Shown here one piece after another: positions 54,454-64,000 of a DNA stretch of 64,000 nucleotides. Origin of the DNA: Brachycybe producta (Eukaryota > Arthropoda > Diplopoda > Playtdesmida > Andrognathidae); assembly GCA_036925085.1 (NCBI GenBank), contig JAUPFP010000002.1:6008890-6072889 (forward strand), read 5' to 3'. The position numbers and the translations under genes were made by a program. Position 1 is the first letter of the stretch; every line of letters starts with the position of its first letter. The notes beneath the pieces are model-generated. The model was given only the letters and a program-made list of their open reading frames with translations, searched no databases and had not been told where the DNA came from.

Positions 54454-55380
54454 GACCCATTTTACCCATTTGTTTAACATGGATGTATACAGTATGTGTC
54501 ATAAGTTCAATATTGTCAAACTGTACTTAAAAATGGTGCAGTTTTGACATTAATATTAGCTTAAATTAATAACATTACTTGTACTGTAGATGGTGTAAAG
54601 TTTCTTAAGTGAAAGTTTTTCAATAATGAGGTCAAATTTGATGCAAAAAAGTCATGCTAGTTTCTTTAGGACCTTTGATGAACTTTGTCGTGCTTCAAAG
54701 TTTGTCTGGATTCAACTTGTCATTTTCCAACCCAAGTTACCCACCCCCACCCCTCAATAATACTCAATTACAGATATATACATATAATATAATAAAGGTG
54801 TCTGTATTTGGTTGTGGAAAAGCAGGTGCTTTTTAGTAGGCCTAATATTGTTGAGTTCACTCTATAAGGTTAAGGTGCAGAAAAAAAAAAGCTCCAGACA
54901 GTTTTAAATGTAAAAGGTGGCAATAATATAATGCTTCTTGAACTCGACTTTTTTTTCCCCCCCAATTGTTATATATGTATTTGAATAACGGTTGCCATTT
55001 TTATTTGACCCAGCATACGTAACAATGGATTAGATAGACTCATACACGCGTAAATGGACCTACTTTTTTACATTTTACTCTACAATTCTTTTACATTCTA
55101 GAAAGGCAGCGACCTTTTTATTTTACAATAGGAAACGTTTTGTTGAAAATTAGAATGCGACGGCAATGTACGGCAATTTATGAATTTCCAGGCCGACACA
55201 GAGTCCACTCTGTATCGGCCTGAAAACTCTTTTTTTTCATTTCCCAACATTTTTTAAAGTCTATTCATCTGTATAGCTGCAACAATGCACATTGGAAATG
55301 AAGGCCTTCCAGACAACATTGGAATCTACTGCACCCAAATAAACAATTAACAAATTAACAAAGGCAACACTAAGAGAGAA
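54454..55380. other. No gene; short hairpin
   Basis: CAGGCCGACACAGAGT / ACTCTGTATCGGCCTG at about 55191-55224 is a 34-nt hairpin with almost no loop. Otherwise AT-rich. Confidence 0.5.
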
Positions 55381-55760
55381 AAAAATTAAAATTTCTTAAG
55401 AAATTAGAATTCTAAATGAATAATGTGATTAAAATTTAAGTATTTTCATAATGACATCTTTGAATATAATTTTTTTTTTCTGAAAACTTTTCGAACTTTT
55501 CAATTGAAGTTTTGACTTTTGATGAAATTTAACGTTTTTTTTAGGTGAAATTTTCTAAAAAATAATATATGATGAATACATGAATATTCGCAAAAAAATG
55601 GCGTTCCATAGTTCTAGTTTCTAACAAATTTCTAATTTTTTCTTGAAGTATCATCTGAAAACTTTTTTATATAAATGTATTTTTTTGTAGCAGAGAAGGC
55701 CCCCTAATTCTGATTTTTTTTGGAAACTTTTTCTAAATTTTGCATAATTGTGCACTTGCC
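55381..55760. repeat. Highly diverged family E-like segment
   Basis: TTTCTTAAGAAATTAGAATTC, ATTTTCATAATGACATCTTTGAA, GTTCTAGTTTCTAACAAATTTCTAATTTTTTCTTGAAG follow the family-E order but with many changes. Confidence 0.3.
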
Positions 55761-56829
55761 TTGCTGGATGCTTGTAATTTAGTACATGTTTTTTTTATAA
55801 CTGAAGTGAAGGGCGCCGGAAGTTGTTTAATTTGTTGCTGGAGGCAGAGGGTTTTTTTTTTCCAACTATAATTTTCTAACCTAACTATAGATAGCAACAT
55901 ATTGTAACTCTTTTTTTTATATTGTATATACAGTATATATTTTTTTTTGGTTTAACAATACAAAATAGTGGTGTTCGAAACCACAAATTGTAGACCAATT
56001 ACAGGTATACTCTCTTGTGATGAGATGACGTATGAATGACCGACTGTCTGGTCATGCTTGGTCAGTTTTTCCACAACTATTATTGTTGAAAATGTGATGA
56101 CAAGAGGTTTCTGACAAGTTGAAGTACACAAGTGCAGTGCAGGGTGGGGTGGGGTGGGGTGGGCTGGCCTGGCCTGGGTGGGGCATGTGCATGTTTATGG
56201 GTCCCACTTGTTATTTTCAAAGCACATTTAACTTAGACAAACAGCCAAGAAGGCCTGTGACAAAGTGGCAAGAGTCCAGTTGTAGCATGCGAAATGCATT
56301 GTCAACAAATTCTGGCTTGTCAGTCTGTCTGCACCATTGAAACGTAAACGTTTGTTCAAATTCTCATATGCTTTCTGCATTGTAGGTAAAAAAAAATGAA
56401 TAATTAGTGCCTACGTTAATATTTTAAAAGAAAACTAATGGATGGACAAGCCAGAAGTGATCTCGTGTGTGCTCGCTCGGTCTTTCAGCCGATACTGTCA
56501 ACTTTTAAGTCAGAAGATAGTTTAAGGCTAAATTTTTATAAGGGGAAGTCTGATTCGAGTGGCATTTAGATTGAGTTTTGAACTGTAAATGTGCCACATT
56601 GTGTTGGCATGGCATCAACATGTTTTCAAAATGGTGGTCTGGTGTTACTTTATTACGCCATATTTAAAACATGTATTTAACGCACTTTTACCAAATTTTA
56701 AATTCAGTCAGACTTCTGTAAAGTTCTATACGGTGGCTACGTGCACATTCTGTTATTCATCGATTTACTTATTCAGCAGTGTGATGTCACGTTTCATAGA
56801 AATATATGAATTTGACGTCACAGCAACTA
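55761..56829. other. No gene seen
   Basis: (GTGGG)n at 56143-56165. Frames at 56119-56340 and 56589-56852 have no domain. Confidence 0.5.
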
Positions 56830-57190
56830 CTGATGTCCTCAGCAGAAAATAGAATCATGCCAAAAAAACGCCAACTGAAAATATAATTTATCTAATTTAA
56901 ATAATTCTATTCTATTTATTTTGCTTTTTTTTTCGGCCTAGTTGAGAGAAATTCTATTTTCAGTCTCATTTTCAGTTTGGTTTTTCTGCATGTGTGGAAT
57001 CTTGGCCATAGAATCAAAAAATTAGAATAATTTACAGCTATATTTCTGCTTTCCTTCACGTTCAAAAATATAATATTTTTTTAATTTATAAAATTGGTTT
57101 GAAATGTCTGAAACTTAATTGCTGATGAATTTAAATTAAATTTCAGCATTTTTCTACCTACTTGCTGCAATATAAAATACAATAGAATTA
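56830..57190. mobile_element. Family H foldback copy 2 plus family I segment
   Basis: 56845-57003: CCAACTGAAAATATAATTTATCTAATTTAAATAATTCTATTC facing GAGAGAAATTCTATTTTCAGTCTCATTTTCAGTTTGGTTTTTCTGCATG, ending GGAATCTTGGCC. 57010-57190 adds TACAGCTATATTTCTGCTTTCCTTCACGTTC, the family-I phrase. Confidence 0.55.
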
Positions 57191-58249
57191 TTCAAATTAG
57201 ATCCTTTTTCAGGCAAATTTTTTTTCTCTGTATTCGTCTTCCTGCCCTAACTCTTCTAGTTCTGAATTTGTTTTTTTTTTTCTCTCTAAAAAATGAAGAA
57301 TAATTATAATCAAAGTTGTAGTAATGTTTTTTTTTTAAAAAAATTCTTCAGCTGTATATATTTCTCTTCCTCATTGAGCAATTAATTTAAATTTAATTAA
57401 TATGTTTTCAAAAATATTAATTTTAAAAATAATAGGAAGCCTGTTTTTTTTTAAATCGCCCTCCACATATAGACAGACGTATAGTTATTTTTATTTATTT
57501 TAAAATTGAAAAAAAAAAACTTGCGGCCCATCTTCTGATGTTTGTTTTTTTGTTGTTGTAAAAGTTGCTTGAAACTATTTTTTTGTTGTTGTTGTTGTAA
57601 AATGTTGACTCATATAAAAAGTTTGTTTGTAAAAACCAGTTATTGCTTTTTATTAATAATTTTTTCTTAGGACATTTTGTTTATTACACTTGATAAGAAA
57701 ACCAGTTTTCCATTGAGCACATACATAAACACATCTTCTATACCCGAGAAACAAGTTCTAATTCATTAACAATAATTAGTCGTGTTATCCTCAGGTGAAG
57801 ATAAGAAAATGTATGTTGGGTTTACAAAGAATGACCATTTCAGAAATTAATCGACTAATTTCTGTATATAAAGTTGTCCAAATGAGTAATTGGAAGAAGT
57901 CTTTTTTTTTTTAAAAAAAAAAATCAGGTGTCCAGATGTCCACTCAAACATGTGGCTTTTACATACAAATGACATTTCAGTATAATTATTATTAAAGTTT
58001 TTAAAAAAAAAAACGTAAAGGCGAAAAGTTTGCATAAAATAGGGAAACAAATACATAAATGCGATTCCAGCCCCTTTTGATAGTCGCTACGACGATATAG
58101 AAATGTCATATGTGTAATAATAAGTTTAATCCAAAATAAAAATGCGCAAAACAGACAAATTGCATGTTTTTTGGGGGGAAATTTGTATAAATTTAAAACC
58201 CGTTTTATTTGTTCAGAAAAAAAAATATTTTTTTACAAAGGGTTTCCTA
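57191..58249. other. No gene seen
   Basis: Poly-T and (GTT)n tracts; AT-rich. Confidence 0.55.
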
Positions 58250-58590
58250 TAAAAGGTAACGTCTCCAACTATTGATTAGTCTGTCTTTCAGTTTGCAAAA
58301 TAAAGAGAAACTTGAATGTGTTTTAGAAACTAGAAGGGTTGCTCAGTCACTTGCGAGTATTTTCATGTTGATATATTTCAAAACGACGCCTTAACAGACG
58401 ATATTTTTTTAAGTTTTTGTCAATAAAAAAAGGTTTATTTTGAAAAATATTATTACTAAAATACTAGAGCTAATTTCCTAGTTTCTAAAACAGAGCTGCC
58501 CTTCTAGTTTCAAAAACACTTCCTATTTTCTCTTAATTTTGTTTCTGAAAAATAAAGAGTAATCAGAGTTCGCAATTCAGTTGTATTAAA
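58250..58590 (+). mobile_element. Family E element
   Basis: Full family order: AACTATTGATTAGTCTGTCTTTCAGTTTGCAAAATAAAGAGAAACTTGAA, AAACTAGAAGGGTTGCTCAGTCAC, TTTTCATGTTGATATATTTC, TTTTTGTCAATAAAAAAAGGTTTATTTTGAAA, GCCCTTCTAGTTTCAAAAACACTTCC, TTGTTTCTGAAAAATAAAGAGTAATCAGAGTTCG. Confidence 0.7.
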
Positions 58591-59374
58591 AAAAATCAAT
58601 GTTGCTTTAAAATATTCATTTTCTGCAACCAAATTGCTTTGATTGTGTGTTTTCTATTAGTGATTTTAGCTTTTAATTGCAGCAGCCATTTTAATTTTTA
58701 TATTTATGTTATATTTGTTATTTTGCATAAAACGCACAATTTTTTTTAATAAAATTTTTTAACTTTTTTAAATAAAAGTTTTGGCCTTAATTATGATGTT
58801 ATAATAATTAAAAGATGTTGAGATAGTTGATATACACAGAGAAGCGACTATGACAATTCTTTCTAATAAATGATTCATGTCAATGGATTGAACAATGGAA
58901 CTTGTTCATCTTTTTACAAAGTAATTTCTTTTGTCTTGAAATATTTTCAAAGAGTGGTTGGTTTACAACTAGAGACACAAAATGACAGGCCAACAAAGAA
59001 AACAAAGAACAAACGAATTGAACTGAGAGAAAGAAGGAAAAAATGGAAATGTAATTCTTGACATGAGTTTGCTTTTATTAATTTTGTTGACTTTGTTTGT
59101 TTTGTAATGTTACCATATAGCATTTTATTGAATTGTTGTTGTTTTTTGTGGGGGGGGGGGAATGTTGCAAATGCAACCACAGAATGCTAGAATGAAATTG
59201 AGCTATTAATTAGTTTTTTTTTTGACTAAAGAATAATGGTGGTGGTGGTGTTGAAAAGAATTTTGAGTTGAAAAAGTTTTTTAGAAAATGGTCTACTTAG
59301 GCCTGATTCTGTCATATGTTATCATTTTCACATTTTTGTGGCTGATTTTGTTTTGAATCAAGTCTCATTTAATG
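58591..59374. other. No gene seen
   Basis: G11 at 59150-59160 and (GGT)n near 59238; AT-rich. Confidence 0.55.
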
Positions 59375-59620
59375 TTTTAAAATTCTTCTCGAACTCTATT
59401 GATTATTCTTTTTTTCAGGTGCAAAATGATGAGAATCTTGAAAGTGTTTTAGGAACTAGAAGGGTAGTTCAATCACTTGAAGGTGTTTTCATGTTGATAT
59501 CTTTTAAAATAAGCTTTTCATGTAGATCTTTAAAATGACCTTTTTAATTTATGTTTATAAAAAAAAGTTTATTTAAAAAAAATATCAAAATGAAAATACA
59601 AAATACCATTAAGTAAACTT
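59375..59620 (+). mobile_element. Family E element, 3'-truncated
   Basis: CTCGAACTCTATTGATTATTC, TTTTTCAGGTGCAAAATGATGAGAATCTTGAAAGTGTTTTAGGAACTAGAAGGGTAGTTCAATCACTT, GTTTTCATGTTGATATCTTTTAAAATAAGC, then a degraded right half. Confidence 0.65.
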
Positions 59621-59744
59621 TTTTTTTGGAAGCAGATTTAATAAGAAATTCAAAAGTTTATTGGGAAATAGTTGGGAACATGCTAAAAGTACATTATTTT
59701 AGGTTTAATTTTGTATTTCGGTTGTTCCTACGTCTACTTACACA

Positions 59745-60520
59745 TTTGACTCCATTATGAAAATTGACTGCAGTCAACAGGATAAACACAGTTAATTTCT
59801 ATTGGGAGGAAACAATAGATTAGCACAACATAGTAAAACATATTACTGCATGGTTAAAACATTCCAGTGTGCATCTTCTAACTCGTTTCCATTACAAAAA
59901 AATAAAGTTCTGCAGTTTAGCAGTTTCATAACTAAGGTTATAATTAACTGCAATAAATCCAGAAAGTGTGCTTCCATGTGTTTCCATTTTTAAAATATCT
60001 GTGGTTAAATGATTTTGTGTCACTTCCTATCTTGTTTTAGTTCCTATAGTTCCTGTTTGTAGAGCTAGCTGCATGTGACATTTTAACCATTCATTAATGT
60101 AGTTAATCATGTTGTATAAATGCAACTGAATTAAAACTTCATCTTTGGCAAATTTAACTGTGGTTAACTTAACCACATTTGTTATATCTCTGTTTCTTTA
60201 CGAAAATTAACTGCAGTTGCTTAAAAAAAGGTTATAGTTAACTGCAGACAAGCTGGAAGTGATGAGTACTTGTTTGTGTTACTCAAAAATTGAGTGATCT
60301 CTAACTATCTGTGATATTGTTTTTTAGGCAAAAAATATGTTTGAAAACAATAAGTTACATGTTTTTTACTATTCAATTTATGTGGTTAATCACATTTTGT
60401 AAATGCACTTGAGTTTTAATTCCATTGTTCAGAAATTTAACCATGGTTAATGTAATCGCATTTGTTTCCACTAGAAAATTAACTGCATGGTTAAAATTTT
60501 AACTGCAGTTAGTTTGTGTA
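59745..60520 (+). repeat. Family F cluster
   Basis: Three diverged segments. 60090-60270 and 60370-60510 align with one another: GTTAATCA-TTGTA-AAATGCA, AAATTTAAC-GGTTAA-TTAA-C-CATTTG, AAAATTAACTGCA. 60193-60282 also matches 3253-3340. The GTTAAC and CTGCAG palindromes recur throughout. An outlying piece is at 59751-59815. Confidence 0.5.
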
Positions 60521-62062
60521 GTGGTAATTGGTGGTGCTGGGTGCATGTGTTTGTGTAGTGTAGTGTAATTTTGTTGCACAAATGTATATTTAGGGAGAGG
60601 ATATGTGATTTAGAAGGAGTAGTAGGCTATGTGTGTGTCATCAGTTGCTTTTAAGTGGAGAGAATTAATAATAACTGCATGATCTCTCTCTGTGTGTGTG
60701 TTGAGTGTGAGCAATGAGCATCTTGTATTTATTTTTCTTGGTTACACTTGTTTGTTATCAATTATTTAGATATAATGTGGCTCTTTCTGAAATGTGTGCG
60801 CGTATGAATGTAATGTAATACATACAATTGTATTTATAAATATATATATACACACACATGTGTGTATTTTGTTGTTTCTGCTGCTGTGTTTAATGTGACA
60901 TACATCCCCCCCCTAAAGAAAATGGAGAAGGAAAAAAAAAACATTATTAAATGCCTCTGTGGTTTACTGCTACACACGATTACACCATTTAGCACTTAGC
61001 CAAGCTATTAGCTTTAAAGACATAATTGCATGGGCTATTTTTTTTCTTTCTTTTCTTGATTGACGACTTGTTAAAAAGGAAGTGTGAATGTACAAAAGTA
61101 TACAAAGAGTTATATCCTTCTACTAAATAAATACAACACATGTTTTAAAAAAAAAGAGGAGGAGGAGGATGAAGATGCAACATTATTCTTAATGTTGAAG
61201 GAGATTAAAAAACATTTTCTCATTTGACATTATCTTCATTATATTCATTATATAAAAAAAATACTTCCATTTTTTTTTTAAACAAAATCATTAAATTGAG
61301 ATTTGCTGTAGTAGCAAAGTTATGCAAATTAGTCTTGGTGTTTGATAACTTGATAAGATGAAAGTGTAGCTGCCAATTAGCCGATTAGAAACACTTCAAA
61401 AAAAAAAAATTTGAAATTCTCAAATTTTTTTTTAGTTATTGATATATGGGACAAGTGTCATCATCGTTATCATCATTGTCATTATTATTATTCAGAACAA
61501 GAATAGCCATAATGTGTTAAGAAGTGTGTGTTTTATTTAATTTTTTTTTTCTTCTTTCTCTTTATAATGAGTTGAGTTTTGAATTAGTACTTCCTTAACT
61601 TTTTTTAATGGCCACAAAAAAAAAGAGACAGATGCTGATTTTGATTATTATTATTGGAATTATAATAATAACACATGAACTTGTATTGTGTCTTTTTTAT
61701 GTAGTATCATTTAAATATCATTAGAGCAATTTCATACAAGTTTGAAATGTTTGGAAAGGAGAGAGAGAGAGAGAGAAAATAATGGTTCTGAGTGGTCTAC
61801 ATGTTTATCAAGAGTGAGGGGTCAGTGGTCAGTATTCACTCATTATTTGTTTTCTTGACTATCTATTCTTCATTCACAACAATAGGTTATTAAAAAAGTC
61901 AAGTATTTAGTTAAGAATTTAGGGTTCTCCTTACTGACAGGCAGGTAAAAATTTGCTTGTAATACTTTTGAGTTACAGGAACAGTATTAAAGTGAAACAT
62001 AATGATGAAATAATCAAGTCTTAAAAGCGAGCTTAGGAGATTAAATTTAGGATACATGCATT
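60521..62062. other. No gene seen
   Basis: Microsatellites only: ACACACACATGTGTGT palindrome near 60850, (GGA)n at 61155-61170, (GA)n at 61757-61776. Confidence 0.55.
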
Positions 62063-62246
62063 AGGCCTTGTTTCCACTGGAGTGAAAATGTGAACTTTTT
62101 TGAAGATTTTAACTGGTGAAAAATTGAACAAACGTAGCCTTTTTTGCCTGTGATAGTGAATGGGCGGAAGGGCTACGTTTCTTCTATTTTTCACCAGTTA
62201 AAATTTTCAAAAAGTTCAAATTTTCCAATGTAAGTAAACAAGATCT
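62063..62246. mobile_element. 184-bp foldback element
   Basis: GGCCTTGTTTCCACTGG / CAATGTAAGTAAACAAGATC outer ends, TTTTAACTGGTGAAAAAT / ATTTTTCACCAGTTAAAA and AAACGTAGCC / GGCTACGTTT inner arms, loop about 30 bp. Confidence 0.7.
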
Positions 62247-62384
62247 AAAGTAGAAATTTTCAATTATCAGGATGATTTAAATCAATTGATCGGTTTTTTT
62301 TTTCTCTATAGTTGGTGTCTTTTCTTAACTAACTTACAACTCCTTAAAATACTGAGATAATTTATACAAAAATTCTGGAAGGAA

Positions 62385-62545
62385 ACTTGTCACTTTAACT
62401 TGAACCCTCAGAACAGAGTTCCAACATTGAAAACCCACCACTTTTATTGAGAATTCTTAAAACAGGGGTCTGGTTTTCAGATTAGGAAATCTGCTCCAGA
62501 GGGTTTGGAGTTGAAGTTCTATTGTTAAGTTGTTGTTTTTTTTCT
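62385..62545. repeat. Family J segment
   Basis: ACTTTAACTTGAACCCTCAGAACAGAGTTCCAACATTGAAAACCC, TTTTATTGAGAATTC, and a closing AGAGGGTTTGGAGTTGAAGTTCTATTG: the ends mirror one another. Confidence 0.5.
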
Positions 62546-63360
62546 TCTTGAATTCAACCATTAGCAAATTTACTTATGGAGGTAACCATATTATACGAAT
62601 GTGGCTTTTATAGCTCATGAATAAAAAACAAATTGGTTAATGATTACTGGGTAGTACAAATGAATCAAAATGGACATTTGGGGTGGGTTTTTTTCTTCTT
62701 CTTTTTTGTCTTTTTTTATCAGTAAAACGTGTGAAAAAAATTCATGATTGCATAGTTGTTTGTTGTGGTCGTCATTCATTTTATTGAAGACGTCCGCTTT
62801 TCTTTGGGATAGCAAAACAAAAAAAAATCTTGAGGGAGGGAGGAAGGGAGGGACCTGTGCCGTGTATGGGATGGTCAGAAACAGAGATAGAATTAAAGGG
62901 GTCGTCAACCCTACACCCATCAAGGCTTGAAGGTCACGAGCTCGAGTGCCCAGATAAATGACCTTTTCGTTGTTGGAACACTGGGCGGTCATGTGTTTTT
63001 TTTTTGTGAGGTGGGGGACTATAGGTGCACTACAGGTGCCTCTTTCTTTCTGATGTCACCCACTCTTTCTATTTCCACCCTCTTTTTTTCACATCAAGTT
63101 TGGCACCATTTTGAAATTTTTTTATGGGTGGAGGTGGATAAAAAAACTTAAAAACCGGTTTTACATTTAATTGGTGCAGGTAAAACGCGTCCTGTTTAAA
63201 AGATGCTTAAATATGTTTCCAAAATTCTAAAAAAAAACATATTTGAAAATTTTAGATAAATGTTATATTATTTAAAACATTATTCTCAAAAATTAACAAA
63301 GTTGATGAAGCAAGATTTTTGTTATTTTGAAAATAACGTTTAAACAATTTAGTTGCCTGA
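62546..63360. other. No gene seen
   Basis: A 125-codon minus-strand frame (62615-62992) has no recognised domain. 62890-62960 has a weak B-box-like CGAGCTCGAGTGCC without a convincing A box. Confidence 0.45.
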
Positions 63361-64000
63361 CACCTTATCTACGCCTAAAAAGTTAAATGCATAACTAACT
63401 CTGTTAAGAAGAAAAAAAACAATATGCAAATTCAACTTACTCAGTTAATAGTTTTATATATTTAGTTAACATTTAAATACTAATGGGGTAACCCGTCATA
63501 AATGAAGGGAGCAAAATTCACAGGCAATTGTGCGCATGCGCGTCGTTTGTTCCTTTTTTCCCTCCTTTCATTTCAATTTCAGTCACCCCTCCCACTTTTT
63601 CCCCCTCCACGTTTTTCTTTCTCCCCCTCCCTCTCTCTTTCTCTCTCCCCACTCTACACTTTCCAACCTTTTCCCCCTCTCCAATTTAATATCATGGGGT
63701 TCTTGGATGAGAAGGGTGCAACATATAGTTGACCTTGAGAAAAAAAGCTGTTCATTTCTTCATTTATTTAAATTTATATAAATTCCGACATGCTTCAAGG
63801 TTTTTGTACAGTGTTACTCCACACACACACACAGACCTGGGATATTATATATATAATAATAATATTAAATTTATCTTTCAATATAACAACTTACTGTGGC
63901 AAAATATTGATTTATTATTTTAATTTGTTCAAATATTAAGTTATAAAAGTCAATATTATTTCATCTTCTTCGTGTTCTTAACGGGAAATCCGTATAATTC
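63361..64000 (+). mobile_element. Family B MITE copy 4, split and cut by the window edge
   Basis: Diverged left part (63361-63479): ACCTTATCTACGCC, GTTAAATGCATAACTAAC, AACAATATG-AATTCAACTTACTCAGTTAATA. After Helitron copy 4 it resumes (about 63860-64000): GGCAAAATATTGATTTATTATTTTAATTT, AAAGTCAAT, GTTCTTAACGG-AATCCGTATAATTC. The right terminus lies outside. Confidence 0.6.
63480..63842 (-). mobile_element. Helitron-type element, family A copy 4
   Basis: On the minus strand it starts TCCCAGGTCTGTGTG (63842 downward) after an A and ends TTAG before a T. The hairpin CCCTTCATTTATGACGGG (one mismatch) is at family spacing. The 363-bp body is colinear with copy 1. Its host is the family-B copy, whose sequence resumes on the other side. 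Confidence 0.85.

Noticed and set aside
62890-62960. tRNA-like B box CGAGCTCGAGTGCC
   Set aside because: No A box and no stem pairing.
62615-62992. 125-codon minus-strand frame
   Set aside because: No recognisable domain; hydrophobic and lysine-rich parts come from poly-T/poly-A stretches.

Overview
This is AT-rich, intron-less-looking, non-coding eukaryotic DNA, most likely an intergenic region or a very large intron of an invertebrate animal. Evidence for a metazoan: Helitron-type elements with clean termini, several families of short inverted-repeat (MITE-like) elements, tRNA-like SINE heads, a decayed Tc1/mariner-superfamily transposase, a non-LTR retrotransposon tail, long (TC)n/(GA)n microsatellites and many poly-G or poly-C runs. 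Phylum and species cannot be assigned from what is visible. No multi-exon gene, tRNA gene, rRNA, CRISPR array or bacterial operon is supported. Open frames in the window are short and explained by low-complexity sequence, except one 57-residue frame at 44274-44447 that looks like a small secreted peptide and is kept only as a weak candidate.

Layout. 1-4.4 kb: a 49-bp minisatellite, a tRNA-like SINE head, a complete Helitron-type element (647-994), an AT minisatellite, a family-E palindromic element interrupted by two other palindromes, and a miRNA-sized hairpin (4275-4349). 5-9.7 kb: microsatellites, a non-LTR relic (about 6.1-6.3 kb), a TA-flanked inverted-repeat element (6838-7440), a mariner-like relic (8231-9077) carrying a foldback insertion, and a 156-bp hairpin (9486-9641). 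10-20 kb: families C, G, J and B, nested GC-richer foldbacks (11.66-12.17 kb), a GC-richer 199-bp tandem duplication (18.77-19.2 kb), and two family-B elements in opposite orientation (19.44-20.07 kb). 20-34 kb: mostly featureless AT-rich DNA with microsatellites, a 22-bp minisatellite (26.77-27.08 kb), and copies of C, E, G and I. 34.1-36 kb: the most informative locus, a Helitron-type element split by two unrelated elements, one with 8-bp target duplications, the other carrying a 30-bp Z-DNA-like minisatellite. 36-64 kb: several more foldbacks, the K pair, Helitron copies 3 and 4, more E, D, F, H, I and J copies, and a family-B element that runs off the right edge and is itself split by Helitron copy 4.

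The biology visible here is layered transposition. Repeat families were defined by comparing copies inside this window: A (Helitron-like, 4 copies), B (4), C (3), D (2), E (about 9), F (about 5), G (2), H (2), I (several), J (about 4), K (2), M (2). Insertions within insertions give relative ages: E before D and K; B before Helitron copy 4; Helitron copy 2 before its two guests; the mariner relic before its foldback.
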